Source: a virus. Taken from it: a stretch of DNA of 23,196 nucleotides. The DNA is taken from positions 1 to 23,196 of the IMG/VR virus record IMGVR_UViG_3300050020_000077; one strand, written 5' to 3'. The number at the start of each line of letters is the position of its first letter. Position 1 is the stretch's first letter. Position numbers and translations under genes: made by a program. The notes beneath the pieces were generated by a model. The model was not told the origin of the DNA and ran no database searches. It saw only the letters and a list, made by a program, of their open reading frames with translations. Of the stretch, positions 20,243 through 23,196 are shown in pieces.

Positions 20243-22806
20243 CGTTCGCTCCAGTCGGGGCGCAGGGGCCGCCGACGAGTATCCTGCCACACGTCACCAA
20301 TTTCCCCGGCGTCCCCGCGGGCTTCCCGTTGACGGCCCCGTCCCCGACCCCCGGCAGCGTGAACAGCGTGAAGGTGAACCGGAACCCGGCAAACGCCGTG
20401 AAGGCGGGCGACGCCGTGCTCCTGAATTACGGACAGGTGCGCGTCCAGGGCAAGCTCCTATGGCAGGACCCCGGCATCACGGACCCGGCGACCGGAGACT
20501 TCTACTACCTGCTCGGGTACGGCGAAATTGGCGGCATCGTCGCCGTTTGGCCGAACGGCTATCAAGTCGTCTCGGGCGTAATGGGCGTGACGCTCTCCGG
20601 GGCGAGCGGAACGCCGACACAGGCGGTCTCCACGCCGCCTTTCGCCGGGCGTATGCCAAGCATGGCGTGGCTCAAGGTCTCCTTCTACAGCGCAGACCCG
20701 CACGGTTTCGCGTGGGTTGTTCCGGCCGGGTCCATGCCGCCCGACGTGTCCGTGGACATCCACGGCCTCAAGGTCTACGACCCGCGCACGGCGACGACCG
20801 TTTATAGCGCGAACGCCGCCCTCGTCATCAGGGACTTCCTCACCCACACCGTCCACGGGTGCGGAATCAGCACCGCTCTTTTCTCGGACACGGACTGGTC
20901 GAACTACGCGAACCAATGCGACACGCTTGGGTTCACGATCAACATGTCGATCTCTCAGCAAACGTCCGCGCTCCTGATCCTTGAGCAGATGCGGCAGGCC
21001 TGCAACGGCACGATCTACCAAGAGGACGGCCTCTACAAGCTCTTCGTGGATCGCGTCCAGTCCGCGGTCGTCGTGGCCTTCGACACGACCGTCAACTGCC
21101 ACAGCGTTGACTACGCGCCCGTTCTTGCGACGGACACACCCACGCGCGTCACGATCCAGTTTGCAAACGCCACGGCGGCCTTTGCGTCCGACTCCGCGAC
21201 GGTTGAGGCGCCGGGCGTGGCGCTCGGCGCGGAGGCGGTCTACCAGTCACAGTCCATCACCTCTATGGTGCAGGCATACGCCGTCGCATCGTACACGGTC
21301 AACGTGGCGACCTACGGGCTCCGCGTGACGTTCGTGGCGAGCTTCGTTGCCGTGAACCTGAAGCGCGGCGCCCTCATCACGCTCACGACGGACGAGGGCC
21401 TCTCCGTCCAGAAATTCCTCGTGACCGATATCCAGCGGCTCGACACCGGCGAGTATACGGTCACGGCGCGCGTGTACCTCAACGCCATCTACTCGTCCTC
21501 CGCCATCACGGGCGACACGCCGCTCGCCTCTGTCCTGCCAAACCCGTTCGCTGTGCCGCCCGACATCACGAGCGCCTCCCTCGGGACCTACAGCGTCGTC
21601 GCGTCGGCGACGCCCATGCTCGTCACACAGAACGACTTTGCGAGCGTGATCTATTCGCCGCCCGTCAGCGCGTTCGCAAAGGAGCTGCGCGTTCGGATCG
21701 CGGTGGGGGCCGGAGCCCCGTCGGCAACCTGGGCGAGCATGGCCGGGACGGAGATCGTCGTTCCAATCCTCGGGAACCTTCCACCGTCCGGCTCGTCGTC
21801 TGTCCTTGAGACGACCGCCCTCGTCGGCGGAACGACTGTCAAAAACTACACGTCGCTCGGCGGCCTCTTGACCACGGTAACGACCGTGCTCGCGGCGCGC
21901 GTGATTGTCAAGACGATGAGCAGCGCCGGGATTCTCTCGGCGGGCGTCACGCTCAATCGGTCGGCCTCCTCGACCACGACGACGGCCTACAGCCCGTCGG
22001 CCATCCTGTACGCGCAGACGGCGGCGCCGGGCATCCTGATGATTGAGAGGCCCCGCACAGGCACGCACTCAGCTGGGCTCTACGGTGCGGCCTATTGGGC
22101 GGCGTTCGGGTCGTACTCTGGCCTTACCGCCGCGAACATGAACGACGGTTCGACGGCGACCACGGGCGTCACCCTCCTCGCGGGGACCACGAGCTACGCA
22201 AGGTTTGACGCCGGGCTCGGCAACGCGGTTGCGTTTGGAAAGGTGACGGCCATAGTTTCCGGGGACGCCAGCGCCGACCCCAACCGCCGCTTTACCTATT
22301 TCTCGGATGACGGGATCGCGTGGTTCCTTGCCACGGTTTTTGCGGGCAGCTCGTGGACGTACAGCTCTCCAAACACGACGGTCGTCAACGTCCTCTACGG
22401 ATTCGGGCCGCACCGCTTTTGGGCGTTCGGGACGCTTCCCGTCTTCAGCTACGGCACGACGACGACCTCCGCTCCCGTGCTGGAGATCCAGTTCGAGGTG
22501 GTCGATTATCTCTCGGAACCCAACCTCGACTACTACGAGGTGGGCTATCTCACCTACGACGTGAATGGTCATGCCATCCAGAACCCACTTAAGACGCAGC
22601 CCGCGTTCGTTCGCGGAATACCGTCGGAGGTCTTTTCGGTGTCGGAGATCATGGGATTCTTGGTCCGCAACTCCCACACGGACATCGTTCATAACGTCCA
22701 CTTGACAATCGACATGTTTACGGCCTACGTGGACGTCGTGGACGGCTCGGGCGGTCGCGTGTCCGGCGGTGGGCAGACAATCTACCCGTACTATACAACG
22801 CCATGA
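20239..22806 (+). CDS. Tail tip/hub protein, lambda gpJ-like, with discoidin-like domain
   Basis: The 855-residue protein forms the tail tip and probably binds the host. It starts at GTG 20239, with GGAGG at 20230-20234. Residues 1-430 match the gpJ/hub family: GLKVYDPRTATTVYSANAALVIRDFLT (about 176-202) is the conserved segment where homologues read K-V-Y-D-P-R-x-x-x-x-x-Y-S-x-N-P-A-L-x-I-R-D-F-L-T. LLILEQMRQACNGTIYQEDG follows near 240-260. The C-terminal half is beta-rich and Ser/Thr-rich. At about 612-735 is a stretch with NMNDGSTATTG and FTYFSDDGIAWF, typical of a discoidin (F5/8 type C) sugar-binding domain. The end is Gly/Tyr-rich. The tail-fibre gene starts within its stop codon (ATGA). 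Confidence 0.88.
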   Translation: MTFAPVGAQGPPTSILPHVTNFPGVPAGFPLTAPSPTPGSVNSVKVNRNPANAVKAGDAVLLNYGQVRVQGKLLWQDPGITDPATGDFYYLLGYGEIGGIVAVWPNGYQVVSGVMGVTLSGASGTPTQAVSTPPFAGRMPSMAWLKVSFYSADPHGFAWVVPAGSMPPDVSVDIHGLKVYDPRTATTVYSANAALVIRDFLTHTVHGCGISTALFSDTDWSNYANQCDTLGFTINMSISQQTSALLILEQMRQACNGTIYQEDGLYKLFVDRVQSAVVVAFDTTVNCHSVDYAPVLATDTPTRVTIQFANATAAFASDSATVEAPGVALGAEAVYQSQSITSMVQAYAVASYTVNVATYGLRVTFVASFVAVNLKRGALITLTTDEGLSVQKFLVTDIQRLDTGEYTVTARVYLNAIYSSSAITGDTPLASVLPNPFAVPPDITSASLGTYSVVASATPMLVTQNDFASVIYSPPVSAFAKELRVRIAVGAGAPSATWASMAGTEIVVPILGNLPPSGSSSVLETTALVGGTTVKNYTSLGGLLTTVTTVLAARVIVKTMSSAGILSAGVTLNRSASSTTTTAYSPSAILYAQTAAPGILMIERPRTGTHSAGLYGAAYWAAFGSYSGLTAANMNDGSTATTGVTLLAGTTSYARFDAGLGNAVAFGKVTAIVSGDASADPNRRFTYFSDDGIAWFLATVFAGSSWTYSSPNTTVVNVLYGFGPHRFWAFGTLPVFSYGTTTTSAPVLEIQFEVVDYLSEPNLDYYEVGYLTYDVNGHAIQNPLKTQPAFVRGIPSEVFSVSEIMGFLVRNSHTDIVHNVHLTIDMFTAYVDVVDGSGGRVSGGGQTIYPYYTTP

Positions 22807-23196
22807 CAGCCACGACATTCCTCTCCCACAGCGACTCGGGCGGCGGCTATCTACAGCTCGCCTCGCAAGGCTCGCCGCTCGTCGGGCCAGCGGGGACCGT
22901 GCGCATAATCTCAGACGGCACAATCGCGCTTGCGTCGCTGAACGCCGGGGCGTATGCGCCAATTGGAAACGGAGCCGACGCCGGAACGCTCACGGGCACA
23001 ACGCTCAAGAGCACGGTCGTCAATTCGAGCCTGACGAGCGTGGGGACGCTGGCGGGGCTCACGGTAAGCGGCAACGTCGGCATCGGGACGACGGCGCCCA
23101 CAGCTAAATTGCAGGTTGTTGGTGTTGCTGATGGTCAAATATATTTACAACCTAATCCCGCGGCTAATTCTCAACCTATCATAGCTGCTCGAGTCG
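22803..23196 (+). CDS. Tail fibre protein, 3' partial
   Basis: The gene starts at ATG 22803 (ATGA overlap) and runs off the window, giving 131 complete codons. The N-terminus (TTFLSHSDSGGGYLQL) may attach to the tip. The middle has short repeats of the T-L-x-x-T-T-L-x-x-x-x-V-x-x-S-S-L type and SGNVGIGTTAPTAKLQV (about 89-105), a segment common in phage and bacterial trimeric fibres that often end in an intramolecular chaperone. From about 23100 the DNA becomes much more AT-rich and the codon choice changes (GTT, GCT, AAT, TTA), so the distal part of the fibre probably has a different origin. The fibre's tip, chaperone and receptor specificity lie outside the window. Confidence 0.8.
   Translation, partial: MTATTFLSHSDSGGGYLQLASQGSPLVGPAGTVRIISDGTIALASLNAGAYAPIGNGADAGTLTGTTLKSTVVNSSLTSVGTLAGLTVSGNVGIGTTAPTAKLQVVGVADGQIYLQPNPAANSQPIIAARV
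23100..23196. other. Low-GC segment inside the tail fibre gene (mosaic junction)
   Basis: By hand count, 23041-23100 has 44 G or C in 60 bases, and 23101-23196 has 42 in 96. The reading frame stays open across the change. The switch lies within the conserved fibre motif, the expected place for recombination that swaps receptor-binding tips. An assembly chimera cannot be excluded. Confidence 0.6.

Overview
The window is 23 kb of densely packed, high-GC DNA from a tailed bacteriophage or prophage. Every gene I can support lies on the + strand, and together they form one late (virion and lysis) operon. The head genes resemble those of phage Mu: DUF935 portal, gpF-like minor head protein, gpI-like protease with a nested gpZ-like scaffold, and gp36, gpG and gp37-like neck proteins. 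The tail genes resemble those of a long non-contractile tail: tube, G/T frameshift chaperone, 1577-residue tape measure, gpL-like, DUF2460 and gpJ-like tip. This combination is known from transposable siphophages of the D3112/B3 type. No transposase, integrase or repressor lies in the window, so the lifestyle is inferred. The tail fibre and lysis genes, and secreted proteins that include a predicted lipoprotein, suggest a Gram-negative host. The PT-rich repeat protein hints weakly at a deltaproteobacterial-type host. I see no RNA gene, CRISPR array, insertion sequence or attachment site.

Layout. 1-1233: terminase large subunit, 5' end cut by the window. 1274-6948: head module (portal, zinc-ribbon protein, small membrane protein, gpF-like, protease/scaffold, decoration protein, major capsid protein), ending in a terminator-like hairpin. 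7046-10824: an accessory and lysis block (unknown protein, secreted PT-repeat protein, lipoprotein, two small proteins, holin-like protein, membrane-anchored coiled-coil protein, M15-type endolysin). It sits between the capsid gene and the neck genes. 10821-12305: neck and tail-completion genes. 12336-13301: tail tube, then a 137-nt structured spacer. 13439-14208: tail assembly chaperones G and G-T, joined by a canonical -1 slippery site with a downstream hairpin. 14213-18946: tape measure. 18949-22806: distal tail and tip. 22803-23196: start of a tail fibre, cut by the window end.

Thirteen junctions are overlapping stop/start codons, mostly of the form NTGA, which implies strong translational coupling. 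No gene-free stretch exceeds 137 nt. The most notable signals beyond ordinary annotation are these: a palindromic TAGCTAC motif that occurs four times, always 2-5 nt after a stop codon; the G/T frameshift element; the internal scaffold start with a strong Shine-Dalgarno and an adjacent zinc-knuckle-like linker; the secreted/lipoprotein pair inside a virion operon; a discoidin-like domain on the tail tip; and an abrupt drop in GC inside the tail fibre near 23100.
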